Assembly (NCBI RefSeq): GCF_003254575.1
Contig: NZ_QJUA01000004.1
Location: 62,001-126,000, forward strand
Length of the DNA: 64,000 bases
DNA from: Mycobacterium kyogaense
GTDB taxonomy: Bacteria; Actinomycetota; Actinomycetes; Mycobacteriales; Mycobacteriaceae
Direction: 5' to 3'
Part shown: positions 26,670-37,098 of the stretch, piece by piece
How the letters are laid out: each line of letters starts with the position of its first letter
Numbering within the stretch: position 1 is the first letter of the stretch
Position numbers and translations under genes: made by a program
Notes under the pieces: model-generated
Seen by the model: the letters and a program-made list of their open reading frames with translations, nothing else
Database searches by the model: none
What the model was told of the DNA's origin: nothing

Positions 26670-27350
26670 GTGGGCACACGGCAGGACGGCAGGGCGCGCA
26701 TCGAGCGGCAGATCGTCGAGATCGGCCGGCGCCACCTGGTGACCGAGGGCGCCGCGGGGCTGTCGCTCCGTGCGGTCGCCCGCGATCTGGGCATGGTCTC
26801 CTCGGCGGTGTACCGCTATGTCGCCAGCCGTGACGAGCTGCTCACGCTGCTGCTGATCGACGCCTACACCGAGCTCGCCGACGCCGTCGACGACGCGCAC
26901 CGTGCCGCCGAGCCCGATTGGCAGCGCCAGCTGTCCGCTGTCGCCCACGCGGCGCGAACCTGGGCGCGCGATCAACCTGCGCGCTGGGCGCTGCTCTACG
27001 GCAGCCCGGTGCCTGGCTATCACGCCCCCGCGGAACGCACCGTCGGGCCCGGGACGCGGGTGATCGGCACGCTGTTCGGCATCGTCGACACCGCCGTCAC
27101 CGCCGGCGCGCTCCGCGAATCCGATACTCCTGTGCCGCAGCAACTCTCATCAGATTTCGAGAGGCTGAAAGCCGAGTTCGGGATCACCGTCGACGACGGC
27201 ACCCTTGCCCGGTGCTTCGCGCTCTGGGCTGCGCTGGTCGGCGCCGTGAGCCTGGAGGTGTTCGGTCAGTACGGCTCCGACACGCTGACCGATCCCGGGT
27301 TGGTCTTCGACACCCAGGTGCGGCTGCTCACCGAGATGCTGGCTCAGTAA
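26670..27350 (+). CDS. TetR/AcrR-family regulator
   Basis: 226 residues from GTG 26670; earlier starts would run through operator 2. The N-terminal helix-turn-helix is clear (ARIERQIVEIGRRHLVTEGA, LSLRAVARDLGMVSSAVYRY, VASRDELLTLLLIDAY). The C-terminal ligand domain (RWALLYGSPVPGYHAPAERT) is the WHG / TetR_C_33 type common in mycobacteria. It most likely represses itself and the divergent Ddn-like gene through the two palindromes. Ligand unknown. Confidence 0.92.
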   Translation: MGTRQDGRARIERQIVEIGRRHLVTEGAAGLSLRAVARDLGMVSSAVYRYVASRDELLTLLLIDAYTELADAVDDAHRAAEPDWQRQLSAVAHAARTWARDQPARWALLYGSPVPGYHAPAERTVGPGTRVIGTLFGIVDTAVTAGALRESDTPVPQQLSSDFERLKAEFGITVDDGTLARCFALWAALVGAVSLEVFGQYGSDTLTDPGLVFDTQVRLLTEMLAQ

Positions 27351-27883
27351 CCGCGGCTGCCGTCCGGCGACGTGACGAAGCCGTGCTCGCCGTAGTGGCG
27401 GTCCGGCGGATCGACGGTGTCGGCCGGCCAGGACGCCGGCTTGGCCGCGTGGCAGGCCAACGTGTCGGCGGTGGGGACCGCGCACACCACGCCGTTGCCC
27501 GCGTCGAATCGCGAACCGACCGGCAGCACAGGAGGGGCGGACTCAGGCGCCGACTCGGGCATGTCGGATTCGGTGAACATCGCCTCGTGGGTCAGCGACA
27601 CCGAGACCATCGTCGCGTCCGTGCCGGCCAGCGGGCCCGAGCAGACGATTCCCAGATCGGGGATCAGGCTGTCCTGGCAGCGCACGCCCCCCGGCGTCTC
27701 GAAGATCCACCCCGATGTGCTCGGATGTGCGCCGAACACCTGATACGGCGCTGGGTCGACCGCCGGATAGGCAGTCAGGTCGACCTCGGGCGGTGCAGCC
27801 TGTGCGGGCGCCGCGCCGGCCCGGAGGCCGGCGACGGTCAGGACGACGGCAGTGGAGACGTCGGAGACGGCCGGGATGCGCAT
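27344..27883 (-). CDS. Small secreted conserved mycobacterial protein
   Basis: 179 residues from ATG 27883; the frame is open upstream to 28279 but that part is antisense to nothing useful and overlaps the reductase gene. A signal peptide (VSTAVVLTVAGLRAGAAPAQ, cleavage near AQA-AP) is followed by a domain with four cysteines (VRCQDSL, GIVCSGP, GVVCAVP, TLACHAA), probably two disulphides, and the ending HGFVTSPDG. Similar exported proteins of unknown function are common in mycobacteria. It converges on the TetR gene with a 7-bp overlap. Confidence 0.75.
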   Translation of the reverse strand: MRIPAVSDVSTAVVLTVAGLRAGAAPAQAAPPEVDLTAYPAVDPAPYQVFGAHPSTSGWIFETPGGVRCQDSLIPDLGIVCSGPLAGTDATMVSVSLTHEAMFTESDMPESAPESAPPVLPVGSRFDAGNGVVCAVPTADTLACHAAKPASWPADTVDPPDRHYGEHGFVTSPDGSRGY

Positions 27884-27914
27884 GTCAGGACTATCGCGGC
27901 GGCCGGGGATCCCG

Positions 27915-28577
27915 TTAGCGGGCGGTCCACTCCGCGGTTCGTTCGGGCGAGGCCTCGGCCAACGCCTGCACGGTCTTCTCGACGTCGAAATCCTTGCCGT
28001 ACACCGGAGATCCCGGTTGCTGGCGCCACGACTCGGCGATCGGCCCGGCATGGACCGGGTCGAAGCCCAACTGGTCGACGATGTCGTGCACGAGATCGCG
28101 ACCGGAGCCGTCGTCACCGGCCACCGGCAGCGCGATCCGATCGGCCGCGCCGCGAGGCTTTCCGCTCTCGAGCAGATGCTTCCACCAGATGCCGTTGAAC
28201 ACCTTGAACACGGGGGCGCCGATCTGCTCTGCCACCCAAGCACTTTCGACCTGGCCGTCTTCGATCGCCGCGATCTCACCGTCGCGCTGCTGCGGGTAGT
28301 AGTTGTTGGTCTCGATCACCGGAGCGCCCGGCTTGCGCGCGTCGACGATGCCGTCGGCGAGATCCGGAACGTTCTTCTGGGGAATGCTGACGATCACCAG
28401 ATCGGCGTCGGTCGCGGCCTCGCGGGCCCACACCGCCGTGGCCCCCGTCTCGTTCGCCAGGTCGGCGAGTGTCTCCGGCGAGCGCGAGTTCGCCATGCTG
28501 ACCTCATGGCCGAGCTCGCTCAGGCGTCGGGTCAGAGTCCCACCGATCAGACCTGCTCCGATGATTCCGATCCGCAT
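27915..28577 (-). CDS. F420/NADP-type reductase family protein (NADPH-dependent F420 reductase-like)
   Basis: 220 residues, ATG 28577 with GAGGAGGC about 4 nt upstream. The N-terminal Rossmann motif is RIGIIGAGLIGGTLTRRLSE, with NSRSPE after beta-2, which fits NADP phosphate binding. DADLVIVSIPQKN and KVFNGIWWKHL follow the NADP-oxidoreductase/F420 family (PF03807). It could transfer hydride between NADPH and F420 or act on another substrate; the family is broad. Divergent from the VOC gene. Confidence 0.82.
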   Translation of the reverse strand: MRIGIIGAGLIGGTLTRRLSELGHEVSMANSRSPETLADLANETGATAVWAREAATDADLVIVSIPQKNVPDLADGIVDARKPGAPVIETNNYYPQQRDGEIAAIEDGQVESAWVAEQIGAPVFKVFNGIWWKHLLESGKPRGAADRIALPVAGDDGSGRDLVHDIVDQLGFDPVHAGPIAESWRQQPGSPVYGKDFDVEKTVQALAEASPERTAEWTAR

Positions 28578-28709
28578 CGTGCCTCCTCGAGAATGTGTCG
28601 TGTCGACCTCGTCGCGCAACGCCGGACTCGCGGCGGCTATTCCGGGGAGCCGGGGCAGAAATAGAACACGTTCTAGCACGCGTGGACGGCGAACGATATT
28701 CTCGACTCG

Positions 28710-29201
28710 ATGCTTGACCAGACACCTGTCCAGATTGCCTGGGTGACGCGCGACCTCGATGCGACCGAGGCGGCATTGACCGCGCTGATGGGGGCCCGCA
28801 CCTGGGTGCGCATGCCGGGTGTGCACTTCGGCCCGGACACCTGCACCTACCGTGGGCAGCCGGCCGACCACGTGGCCGACGTCGCGCTGAGTTATGCCGG
28901 CGACATCCAGCTCGAGGTGATCGCACCGGTGCGCGGAGAGAGCATCTACACCGAATTCCTCGACCGCTGCGGCCCCGGCTTGCACCATGTGTGCCGCGCC
29001 GCACCGGACCTCGAATCCTTCGACGCCGCCGTCGCCGCCGCCGCCAGCGAGGGCACGCCGGTGGCGATGGCCGGCACGATGGCCGGCATGCGGTTCGCCT
29101 ACCTCGCAGCGCCCGACGCCGGCGTGCCCTACCTCGAAATCGCCTACATCCCAGCTGAACTCGCCGCATTCTTCGACCACATCAAACAGGAGCAGAAGTG
29201 A
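28710..29201 (+). CDS. VOC-family (glyoxalase-fold) protein
   Basis: 163 residues from ATG 28710. Opens with VQIAWVTRDLDATEAALTAL and has two paired beta-alpha-beta-beta-beta units; candidate metal ligands are His in GLHHVCRA and Glu in IQLEVIAPV and VPYLEIAYIP. Close in pattern to the methylmalonyl-CoA epimerase / dioxygenase-type Glyoxalase_4 group. Its stop overlaps the KstD-like gene start by 4 bp, which indicates translational coupling and a shared pathway. Substrate unknown. Confidence 0.87.
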   Translation: MLDQTPVQIAWVTRDLDATEAALTALMGARTWVRMPGVHFGPDTCTYRGQPADHVADVALSYAGDIQLEVIAPVRGESIYTEFLDRCGPGLHHVCRAAPDLESFDAAVAAAASEGTPVAMAGTMAGMRFAYLAAPDAGVPYLEIAYIPAELAAFFDHIKQEQK

Positions 29202-30697
29202 GCTTGCCCACCCCCGACACCGTCAAGGCCGCCGACGTCACCTCCTGGTCCGACGAGACCGACGTCGTCGTCATCGGCTTCGGCATCGCCGGTGGCTGCG
29301 CGGCCGTCAGCGCCGCCGCATCCGGCGCGCGGGTCCTCGTGCTGGAGAAGGCGGCCGCCGCCGGCGGCACCACCTCGATGGCCGGCGGCCACTTCTACCT
29401 CGGCGCCGGCACCGCGGTACAGCAGGCCACCGGTCACCCGGATTCTGCCGAGGAGATGTACAAGTACCTGGTCTCGCAGTCCCGCGACCCCGAACACGAC
29501 AAGATCCGCGCCTACTGCGACGGCAGCGTCGAGCACTTCGACTGGCTGGAAGCCCTCGGCTTCCAGTTCGAGCGCAGCTATTACCCCGGCAAGGTCGTCG
29601 TACCGCCCGGCACCGAGGGGCTCTCCTACACCGGCAACGAGAAGGTCTGGCCGTTCTGCGAGCAGGCCGTCCCGGCGCCACGCGGACACTCGGTCCCGGT
29701 GCCCGGCGAACTCGGCGGCGCCGGGATGGTGATCGACCTGCTGGTCGCCCGCGCGGAGGAACTGGGCGTGCAGTTCCGCTACGAGACCGGGGCCACCGCG
29801 CTGGTGCTCGACGACGACGGCGCGGTGGCCGGCGTGCGCTGGAAACACTTCGGCGACACCGGCCACATCAAGGCCGCGTCCGTCGTCATCGCGGCCGGCG
29901 GATTCGCGATGAACGCCGAGCTCGTCGCCGAATACACGCCGGCGCTGGGCGCCGAACGCAAGACCAAACACCACGGCACCGTCGCCCCCTACATCCTGGG
30001 CAACCCCAACGACGACGGCCTGGCCATCGCGCTCGGCGTCTCAGCCGGCGGCGTCGCCACCCACATGGACCAGTTGTTCATCACCGCCGCGGCCTACCCG
30101 CCCGAGATCCTGCTCACCGGCGTCATCGTCAACGCCGACGGCAAGAGGTTCGTCGCCGAGGACTCCTACCACGCCCGGACGTCGGCGTTCGTCCTCGACC
30201 AGCCCGACCAGGTGGCCTACCTGATCGTCGACGAGGCGCACATGCAGATGCCCGAGATGCCGCTGATCAAGTTCATCGACGGCTGGGAGACCGTCGCCGA
30301 GATGGAGGAGGCGCTCGGCATCCCGGCCGGCAACCTGGCCGCCACGCTGGACCGCTACAACGCGGGCGCCGCCCGCGGTGAGGATCCCGACTTCCACAAG
30401 CAGCCCGACTACGTCGCCGCGCAGGACACAGGCCCGTGGGCCGCGTTCGACCTGTCCCTGGGGAGGGCGATGTACTCCGGTTTCACGATGGGCGGATTGA
30501 AGGTCTCGATCGACGGCGAGGTGCTAAGGGAGGACGACAGCGCGATCGAAGGCCTGTACGCCGCCGGGGCCTGCGCGTCGAACATCGCCCAGGACGGCAG
30601 GGGCTACGCCAGCGGAACCCAGCTGGGCGAAGGATCCTTCTTCGGCCGCCGCGCGGGCAGGCACGCCGCCGCACGCGCGGCGGCAGCCATCGTCTAG
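29198..30697 (+). CDS. KstD/fumarate-reductase-type FAD flavoprotein
   Basis: 499 residues. FAD-binding motif DVVVIGFGIAGGCAAVSAAA near residue 22, then EKAAAAGGTTSMAGGHFYLG, and a C-terminal FAD contact around GLYAAGACASNIAQDGRGYA. This is the FAD_binding_2 fold of 3-ketosteroid delta-1-dehydrogenases and fumarate reductase flavoprotein subunits; mycobacteria have several paralogues besides true KstD. Steroid use is possible but not proven. Translationally coupled to the VOC gene; convergent with the first ABC exporter (4-bp overlap). Confidence 0.87.
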   Translation: MSLPTPDTVKAADVTSWSDETDVVVIGFGIAGGCAAVSAAASGARVLVLEKAAAAGGTTSMAGGHFYLGAGTAVQQATGHPDSAEEMYKYLVSQSRDPEHDKIRAYCDGSVEHFDWLEALGFQFERSYYPGKVVVPPGTEGLSYTGNEKVWPFCEQAVPAPRGHSVPVPGELGGAGMVIDLLVARAEELGVQFRYETGATALVLDDDGAVAGVRWKHFGDTGHIKAASVVIAAGGFAMNAELVAEYTPALGAERKTKHHGTVAPYILGNPNDDGLAIALGVSAGGVATHMDQLFITAAAYPPEILLTGVIVNADGKRFVAEDSYHARTSAFVLDQPDQVAYLIVDEAHMQMPEMPLIKFIDGWETVAEMEEALGIPAGNLAATLDRYNAGAARGEDPDFHKQPDYVAAQDTGPWAAFDLSLGRAMYSGFTMGGLKVSIDGEVLREDDSAIEGLYAAGACASNIAQDGRGYASGTQLGEGSFFGRRAGRHAAARAAAAIV

Positions 30698-32619
30698 GGC
30701 GCTGCGACCCGAGCGGGTTCCCCGCCGATCACGCCGAGCTCCCATCCGCCGCCGCCCAACAGCTTCAGCTCCCGGGTGTGGTGGCGCTGCAGGCTGCTGC
30801 GATGGCTCACGCTGACCAGGATCGTGTTGGGGAGCTCGGTGCGCACCAGCTCGTACATCGTCAACTCCAGGCCCTCGTCGAGCGCCGAGGTCGACTCGTC
30901 GAGGAACACGGCCTTCGGCCGGGTCAACAGGATGCGGGCGAACGCGATGCGCTGCTGCTCGCCGGGGGAGAGCACCTTCGCCCAGTCCTGCACCTCGTCG
31001 AGCCGCTCGACCAGATGCGGCAGCGCGACCTTGCGCAGTGCCTCGACCACGGCGTCGTCACCGATCGTGCCCTCCTTGTTCGGATAGGACACCACGGCGC
31101 GCAGGTCACCCAGCGGGACATAGGGCATCTGCGACAGGAACATCGTCTCGTTCTCGTTGATCGGGTAGGTCAACCGGCCCGATGTGAAGGGCCACAACTG
31201 CGCCAGGCTGCGCAACAGCGTGGTCTTGCCGCTCCCGGATTTGCCGGTGACCATCAGGCACTCACCGGGCTCCAGACGCAGATCCACCGGGTCGAGCAGC
31301 TGCTTACCGTCGGGGGTACGCACCTCGACCTTCTCCAGCGTGACGTTCTGGCCGGTGCAGTCGGCGACGTCGAGGTGCGGCAGCGCGCGGCCCTGCTCGT
31401 CGGCGGTGACCAGGCCGTCGAGACGGATGATCGCGGCCCGGTAGCCGGCGAACATGTCGTAGGCGTTGCGGAAGAATGACAGGCCGCCCTGGATCGCGCC
31501 GAACGCTGACGCCGACTGGTTCAGCGCGCCCAGCGGGATCTCCCCTGCAGCGAAGCGCGGGAATTGGATCAAGTAGGGCAGCGGCACGATGAGCTGGCCC
31601 ATCGACCAGTTCCATCCGTTGAATCGCAGGGACCGGTTCACGTACCGCCGGTAGTTGGTGACGACGGGCGCGAACAGCTTCCGCAGTCCCGTGCGTTCGG
31701 CAGCCTCACCGCGATAGAACGCCACCGCCTCGGACGCGTCCCGCAACCGCACCAGTGCATAGCGGAAGGCGGCGTTGTACTTCTCGTTGAGGAACGACAG
31801 CCCGATGATCGGGCGGCCGATCCAGAACGCGATGACCGTGGCGAACAGCACGTAGCCAATCGCGATCCAGAAGATCGCGTGCGGCAACGTGACCCCGGCC
31901 AGCGTCAGCGGGCCAGACAGATTCCACAAGATCGCGGTGAAGGAAATGACTGAGATGACCGCCGAGATCGCCCCGAACAGCAGCGAATTGCTCGAGCCGT
32001 AGTACGGCATGTTGGGCTGCGGGCCGTTGGTCGCGGTGAAGATGTCGATGTCGGACTGGATGCGCTGGTCCGGGTTGTCGATTCGCTCGTCGATGAACCG
32101 GGCCCGGTAATAGGCGCGGCCGCTGAGCCAGTCACCGGTCAGCCGGTCGGTCAGCCAGGCCCGCCACCGCAAGCAGAACCGCTGGAACAGGTACATGTCC
32201 AACAGCAGCTGGGTGATCGACAGCGCCGCCAGGATGCTGAAGATGAGGATCGTCGACCAGAACCCGTCGATGCCGGACTGCCTGACCTCGTCGTTGCCCG
32301 ACGTCAAGCCCTGCACGACCACCTGGAAGCTGGTCAGCAGATCGTTGCTCTGGTAGGTGAGCAGCACGTCGAGCCGCACGTTGATCAGTACCGAGGCCAA
32401 CAAGGTCGCCAGAAATGCCCAGACCTTGACGCTCTCGCGCCCGGTGAAGTAGGCGCCGGAGATTCGCCAGAACTGCCGCCCCCACAGGGTGAATCGGATG
32501 ATCAGAGTCAACACGACCAGAGTCGCGACCGCCGTCATGGCCCAGGCCTTCGCGAGCCACCACAGCGAGGTCCACAGTTCGTTGCCCCAGTCCAGCGTCG
32601 GGGCGAACAATTCGCTCAT
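30694..32619 (-). CDS. BacA/SbmA-type ABC exporter, copy 1
   Basis: 641 residues from ATG 32619. N-terminal SbmA/BacA-like membrane domain (about residues 1-400) with the family feature PLPYLIQFPRFAAGEIPLGA, fused to an ATP-binding domain: Walker A GKSGSGKT, signature LSPGEQQR, Walker [14 protein letters not shown]-loop SVSHRSS. This matches M. tuberculosis BacA (Rv1819c), an importer of hydrophilic compounds including vitamin B12 and bleomycin. Lies just downstream of a diverged copy in the same orientation, 45 bp apart. Confidence 0.92.
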   Translation of the reverse strand: MSELFAPTLDWGNELWTSLWWLAKAWAMTAVATLVVLTLIIRFTLWGRQFWRISGAYFTGRESVKVWAFLATLLASVLINVRLDVLLTYQSNDLLTSFQVVVQGLTSGNDEVRQSGIDGFWSTILIFSILAALSITQLLLDMYLFQRFCLRWRAWLTDRLTGDWLSGRAYYRARFIDERIDNPDQRIQSDIDIFTATNGPQPNMPYYGSSNSLLFGAISAVISVISFTAILWNLSGPLTLAGVTLPHAIFWIAIGYVLFATVIAFWIGRPIIGLSFLNEKYNAAFRYALVRLRDASEAVAFYRGEAAERTGLRKLFAPVVTNYRRYVNRSLRFNGWNWSMGQLIVPLPYLIQFPRFAAGEIPLGALNQSASAFGAIQGGLSFFRNAYDMFAGYRAAIIRLDGLVTADEQGRALPHLDVADCTGQNVTLEKVEVRTPDGKQLLDPVDLRLEPGECLMVTGKSGSGKTTLLRSLAQLWPFTSGRLTYPINENETMFLSQMPYVPLGDLRAVVSYPNKEGTIGDDAVVEALRKVALPHLVERLDEVQDWAKVLSPGEQQRIAFARILLTRPKAVFLDESTSALDEGLELTMYELVRTELPNTILVSVSHRSSLQRHHTRELKLLGGGGWELGVIGGEPARVAAP

Positions 32620-32664
32620 GCGGGCAAGGTACCGCGCCAACCTGCCCGCGGCGTGGCGGAGGCG

Positions 32665-34572
32665 TCAACCCGAAGGCGCGAGTCGCTCCAGCCGCCATTC
32701 GCCGTCGCCGACGAGCGAGAGCCGACGGTCGTGCAGCGGGTGCACCGTGGCGCGATGGCTCACGCTGACCACGATCGTCTCGGGTAGCCGCTCACGCAGG
32801 AGGCGGTACAGCATCTCCTCCAGGCCTTCGTCCAGCGCCGAGGTGGACTCGTCGAGGAACACCGCGCTCGGCTCTGCCAGCAGCGCCCGGGCGAAGACGA
32901 TCCGCTGCTGTTCGCCCACCGAGAGCATCTTGGCCCAGTCCTGGGCCTCGGCGAGGCGGATCATCAAGTGCGGCAACGCCACATCGCGCAGCGCCGACTG
33001 CATCGCGGCGTCGTCGTAGGTCTCCGGCGGGTGCGGATAGGCCACCGCGGTGCGCAGGTCGCCCAGCGGCAGGTAGGGCAGCTGCGGGACGAACATCACC
33101 GCATCGCACCCCCCGGGCAGCCGCACCTCGCCCGAGGCGTACGGCCACACCCCGGCCAGGCTCGCCATCAACAGCGACTTCCCGATGCCCGACGGGCCGG
33201 TGACGACGAGTGACTCGCCGGGTTCGAGCGCGACGTCGAGCGGATGCAGCAGCGGACTGCCGTCGGGCCGGCGCACCGCGACCCCCGACACCTCGAGGCG
33301 GCCGTCAGTGGAGTCCGACGGGCGCACCGGCGTGAACCGGCCCGCCCGTACGTTCTGGTCGGCCAGACCGTCGAGCCGGATGATCGCCGCCCGATAGCTC
33401 GCGAACTGGTCATAGGCGTTGCGGAAGAACGACAGGTTGTCATGGATCGCGGCGAAGGCGTTCGACGACTGCCACACCCCGCCGAACGAGATCCGCTGCG
33501 CGAACAGCCCCTGCGCCTGCACCAGCCACGGCAGGGGATTGATCGCCTGGCTCATCGACACGTTCCAGCCGAAGAACAGCATCATCCGGTTCAGCCAGTG
33601 CCGGTAGTTCTCCATCACCGCGTCCAGACGCCGGCTCAGCACCGTGCGCTCCGCGGCCTCGCCCCGGTAGAGCCCGATCGCGGCGCCGCCCTCGCGCACG
33701 CGGACCAGTGCGTACCGAAATGCGGCGTTGCGCATCTCGTTCAGATAGCTGAGCCGGATCAGCGGCCGCCCGATCGCGAACGCGACGACGGTCGCCACCA
33801 GCACGTACACCAGCACGATCCAGAACAGGGCACGCTGCAGCGTCACCCCGCCCACGGTCAGCGGCTCGGACAGCTGCCACAGGATCACCCCGAACGACAA
33901 CACCGACAGCACCGCTTCGACGGCGCCGAACAGCAACGTGTTGCCCGAGGTGAAGATCGGATTGTTGGTGTCCCCGCCGACCCCGGTGGTGAACACGTCG
34001 ACGTCCTGCTGGATGCGCTGATCGGGATTGTCGATCGGCCGGGCGCCGAACTGCGCCCGGTAGTACGCCAGATCGCCCAGCCAGCCGTCGATGAAGTTCC
34101 TGCTCAACCAGATTCGCCACCGCATGATGAACCGCTGGGTGACGTACATGTCGAGCAGCAGACGCACGATGTAGCAGCCGGCCAGCACGGCGAAGATCAC
34201 CATCGTGGCCCAGAACCCGGCGATCCCGCTGGACCGGTCCGGCCCCGAGGAGAACGCGATCTGCAGCGCGGTGAACAGATCGTTGACGTAGTAGGTCAGC
34301 AGCACGTTGATGCGGACCGACACGATCACCAGCAGCAGGAGAAGAGCCACACACGCCCACACCCCGACGCTGGCGCGGCCGGTGAAGTACCCGCCCGTGA
34401 CCCGCCAGAACTGCCGACCCCACTCGGTGAAACGGCCCAGCGCGACGAGGACCACGGCCAGGCACAGCGCCGTCACCACGAACGCCGTCAGCACCCAGAT
34501 CCCCGAGTTGAGCCATTCCCGGCTCCAGTCCAGTGTCGGCGCGAACGTCTGCCCGAACGTCTCGGTGTTCAC
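32665..34572 (-). CDS. BacA/SbmA-type ABC exporter, copy 2
   Basis: 635 residues from GTG 34572, with AAGGGGGG upstream. Same domain order as copy 1: a membrane domain with [20 protein letters not shown], then Walker A GPSGIGKS, signature LSVGEQQR, Walker [14 protein letters not shown]-loop SVSHRAT. The copies share many blocks ([43 protein letters not shown]) but differ elsewhere, so this is an old duplication or two acquisitions. It is divergent from secA2, 145 bp away. Which copy is the orthologue of Rv1819c is unclear. Confidence 0.92.
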   Translation of the reverse strand: MNTETFGQTFAPTLDWSREWLNSGIWVLTAFVVTALCLAVVLVALGRFTEWGRQFWRVTGGYFTGRASVGVWACVALLLLLVIVSVRINVLLTYYVNDLFTALQIAFSSGPDRSSGIAGFWATMVIFAVLAGCYIVRLLLDMYVTQRFIMRWRIWLSRNFIDGWLGDLAYYRAQFGARPIDNPDQRIQQDVDVFTTGVGGDTNNPIFTSGNTLLFGAVEAVLSVLSFGVILWQLSEPLTVGGVTLQRALFWIVLVYVLVATVVAFAIGRPLIRLSYLNEMRNAAFRYALVRVREGGAAIGLYRGEAAERTVLSRRLDAVMENYRHWLNRMMLFFGWNVSMSQAINPLPWLVQAQGLFAQRISFGGVWQSSNAFAAIHDNLSFFRNAYDQFASYRAAIIRLDGLADQNVRAGRFTPVRPSDSTDGRLEVSGVAVRRPDGSPLLHPLDVALEPGESLVVTGPSGIGKSLLMASLAGVWPYASGEVRLPGGCDAVMFVPQLPYLPLGDLRTAVAYPHPPETYDDAAMQSALRDVALPHLMIRLAEAQDWAKMLSVGEQQRIVFARALLAEPSAVFLDESTSALDEGLEEMLYRLLRERLPETIVVSVSHRATVHPLHDRRLSLVGDGEWRLERLAPSG

Positions 34573-34716
34573 GCGGCGCACCCCCCTTCGGCACGGCCCG
34601 GTCTGCGGCGAAGTTACCCCAGGACCCCCGTCCCGATGGGGACGTCCGAGACCGCCGGCGCCGAATGTCGCGTGGCAGTCCGTCGTCGCGCCACCTCTCC
34701 CGCGTACCGTGATCGT

Positions 34717-37089
34717 GTGGCACGCACCTCTTCGAAAACGTCGGCCCCGGCCCCCGCATCGGCGCAGGGCAAGAAGCCGAGCGGGCGCCTGTCGGGGCGC
34801 TTCTGGAAAATGCTCGGGGCCAGCACCGACCGCAATCAGAACCGTTCGATGGAGCAGGTTCAGGCCGCCGCGGACTTCGACACCAAGGCCGCCGAACTCG
34901 ACGACGAGAAGCTGACCAAGGCGGCCACCCTGCTGCAGCTCGAGGACCTCGCGGAGTCGGCGGACATCCCGCAGTTCCTCGCGATCGCGCGGGAGGCCTC
35001 CGAACGCACCACCGGCTTGCGCGCCTTCGACGTCCAGCTGCTCGGTGCACAGCGGATGCTCGCCGGCGACGTGGTGGAGATGGCCACCGGTGAGGGCAAG
35101 ACACTGTCCGGCGCGATCGCCGCCGCCGGCTACGCGCTGGCCGGCCGCAGCGTGCACGTCATCACCATCAACGATTACCTGGCCCGCCGCGACGCCGAGT
35201 GGATGGCGCCGCTGATCGAGGCGCTGGGCCTGACCGTCGGCTGGATCACCGCGGACTCCACCGCCGAGGAACGCCGCGCCGCCTACCAGTGCAACGTCAC
35301 CTACGCCTCGGTCAACGAGATCGGCTTCGACGTGCTGCGCGACCAGCTGGTCACCGACGTCGCCGATCTGGTGTCGCCCAACCCCGACGTCGCCCTGATC
35401 GACGAAGCCGACTCCGTCCTCGTCGACGAGGCGCTGGTCCCGCTGGTGCTGGCCGGGACCAGCCACCGCGAGGCGCCGCGCCTGGACCTGATCCGCTACG
35501 TCGGAGAGCTCGTCGACGACGTCGACTGGGCCACCGACGCCGAGGGACGCAATGTCCACCTCACCGAGTCCGGCGCCCAGAAGATCGAGGCCAAGCTGGG
35601 CGGGATCGACCTGTACTCCGAGGAGCACGTCGCCACGACGCTGACCGAGATCAACGTCGCGCTGCACGCGCACGTGCTGCTGCAGCGCGACGTGCACTAC
35701 ATCGTCCGCGACGACGCCGTGCACCTGATCAACGCCTCCCGCGGCCGCATCGCGACGCTGCAGCGCTGGCCCGACGGCCTGCAGGCCGCTGTCGAGGCCA
35801 AAGAGGGCATCGAGACCACCGAGACCGGCGAGGTGCTCGACACCATCACCGTGCAGGCGCTGATCAACCGGTACCCGACGGTGTGCGGGATGACCGGCAC
35901 CGCGCTGGCCGCCGGTGAACAGCTGCGCCAGTTCTACAAGCTCGGTGTGTCGCCGATCCCGCCGAACACCCCCAACATCCGCGAGGACGAACCCGACCGC
36001 GTGTACGTCACCGCCGCGGCGCGCAACGACGCGGTGCTCGAACACATCACCGAGATCCACGAGAGCGGCCAGCCCATCCTGGTCGGCACCCGCGACGTCG
36101 CGGAATCCGAGGACCTGCACCGGCGGCTGGTCAAGGCCGGCATCCCCGCGGTCGTGCTGAACGCCAAGAACGACGAGGAGGAGGCGGCCGTCATCGCCGA
36201 GGCCGGCCAGCTCGGTGCGGTCACCGTGTCGACCCAGATGGCCGGCCGGGGCACCGACATCCGGCTGGGCGGCTCCGACGAGAAGAACCATGATGCGGTG
36301 GCCGAGCTCGGCGGGCTGCACGTCATCGGCACCGGCCGCCACCACACCGAACGCCTCGACAACCAGCTGCGCGGGCGCGCCGGCCGCCAGGGCGACCCCG
36401 GTTCCACCGTCTTCTTCTCCAGCTGGGAGGACGACGTGGTGGTCTCGCACCTCGACGCGGGCAAGCTGCCGCTGGACTGCGACTCCGACGGCAAGGTGCT
36501 CAGCACCAAAGCCGCGACTCTGCTCGAACACGCCCAGCGCGTCGCCGAGGGCCGACTACTCGACGTGCACGCCAACACGTGGCGCTACAACCAGCTGATC
36601 GCCCAGCAGCGCGCGATCCTGGTCGAACGGCGAGACGCGTTGCTGCGCACCGCAACTGCCCGCGAAGAGCTGGCCGCGCTGTCTCCCGAGCGCTACGAGA
36701 GTCTGCTGGAGGAGCTCGGCGACGAGGGCGAAGCGAAGCTGGAGAAGATCTGCCGGCTGATCATGCTCTACCACCTCGACCGCGGGTGGGCCGATCACCT
36801 GGCCTACCTCGCCGACATCCGGGAGAGCATCCACCTGCGGGCGCTCGGCCGGCAGAACCCGCTCGACGAATTCCACCGCCTCGCCGTCGACGCCTTCGGC
36901 TCGCTGGCCGCCGACGCGATCGAGGCCGCCCAGCAGACCTTCGACACCGCTGCCTCGATCGAGGACGAGCCCGGCGTGGACCTGTCGAAGCTGGCACGCC
37001 CGACGTCGACGTGGACCTACATGGTTCACGACAACCCGCTCAACGACGACACCCTGTCGGCGCTGAGCCTGCCCGGGGTGTTCCGCTAG
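34717..37089 (+). CDS. secA2: Accessory Sec preprotein translocase ATPase SecA2
   Basis: 790 residues from GTG 34717; the frame is open upstream through the ABC gene but codes nothing there. The DEAD motor is intact: Walker A MATGEGKT, Walker B LIDEADS, and the second motor domain with [16 protein letters not shown] and [18 protein letters not shown]. It is shorter than SecA1 and lacks the C-terminal zinc linker, as SecA2 does. It exports a small protein set, including SodA and PknG in pathogens, together with SecYEG. Position before pgsA2 matches Rv1821. Confidence 0.97.
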   Translation: MARTSSKTSAPAPASAQGKKPSGRLSGRFWKMLGASTDRNQNRSMEQVQAAADFDTKAAELDDEKLTKAATLLQLEDLAESADIPQFLAIAREASERTTGLRAFDVQLLGAQRMLAGDVVEMATGEGKTLSGAIAAAGYALAGRSVHVITINDYLARRDAEWMAPLIEALGLTVGWITADSTAEERRAAYQCNVTYASVNEIGFDVLRDQLVTDVADLVSPNPDVALIDEADSVLVDEALVPLVLAGTSHREAPRLDLIRYVGELVDDVDWATDAEGRNVHLTESGAQKIEAKLGGIDLYSEEHVATTLTEINVALHAHVLLQRDVHYIVRDDAVHLINASRGRIATLQRWPDGLQAAVEAKEGIETTETGEVLDTITVQALINRYPTVCGMTGTALAAGEQLRQFYKLGVSPIPPNTPNIREDEPDRVYVTAAARNDAVLEHITEIHESGQPILVGTRDVAESEDLHRRLVKAGIPAVVLNAKNDEEEAAVIAEAGQLGAVTVSTQMAGRGTDIRLGGSDEKNHDAVAELGGLHVIGTGRHHTERLDNQLRGRAGRQGDPGSTVFFSSWEDDVVVSHLDAGKLPLDCDSDGKVLSTKAATLLEHAQRVAEGRLLDVHANTWRYNQLIAQQRAILVERRDALLRTATAREELAALSPERYESLLEELGDEGEAKLEKICRLIMLYHLDRGWADHLAYLADIRESIHLRALGRQNPLDEFHRLAVDAFGSLAADAIEAAQQTFDTAASIEDEPGVDLSKLARPTSTWTYMVHDNPLNDDTLSALSLPGVFR

Positions 37090-37098
37090 GTTCTACGC

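Noticed and set aside
33244..34716. Upstream extension of the secA2 reading frame
   Set aside because: The extra 491 codons are antisense to the second ABC exporter and do not resemble SecA; GTG 34717 gives the normal SecA2 start.
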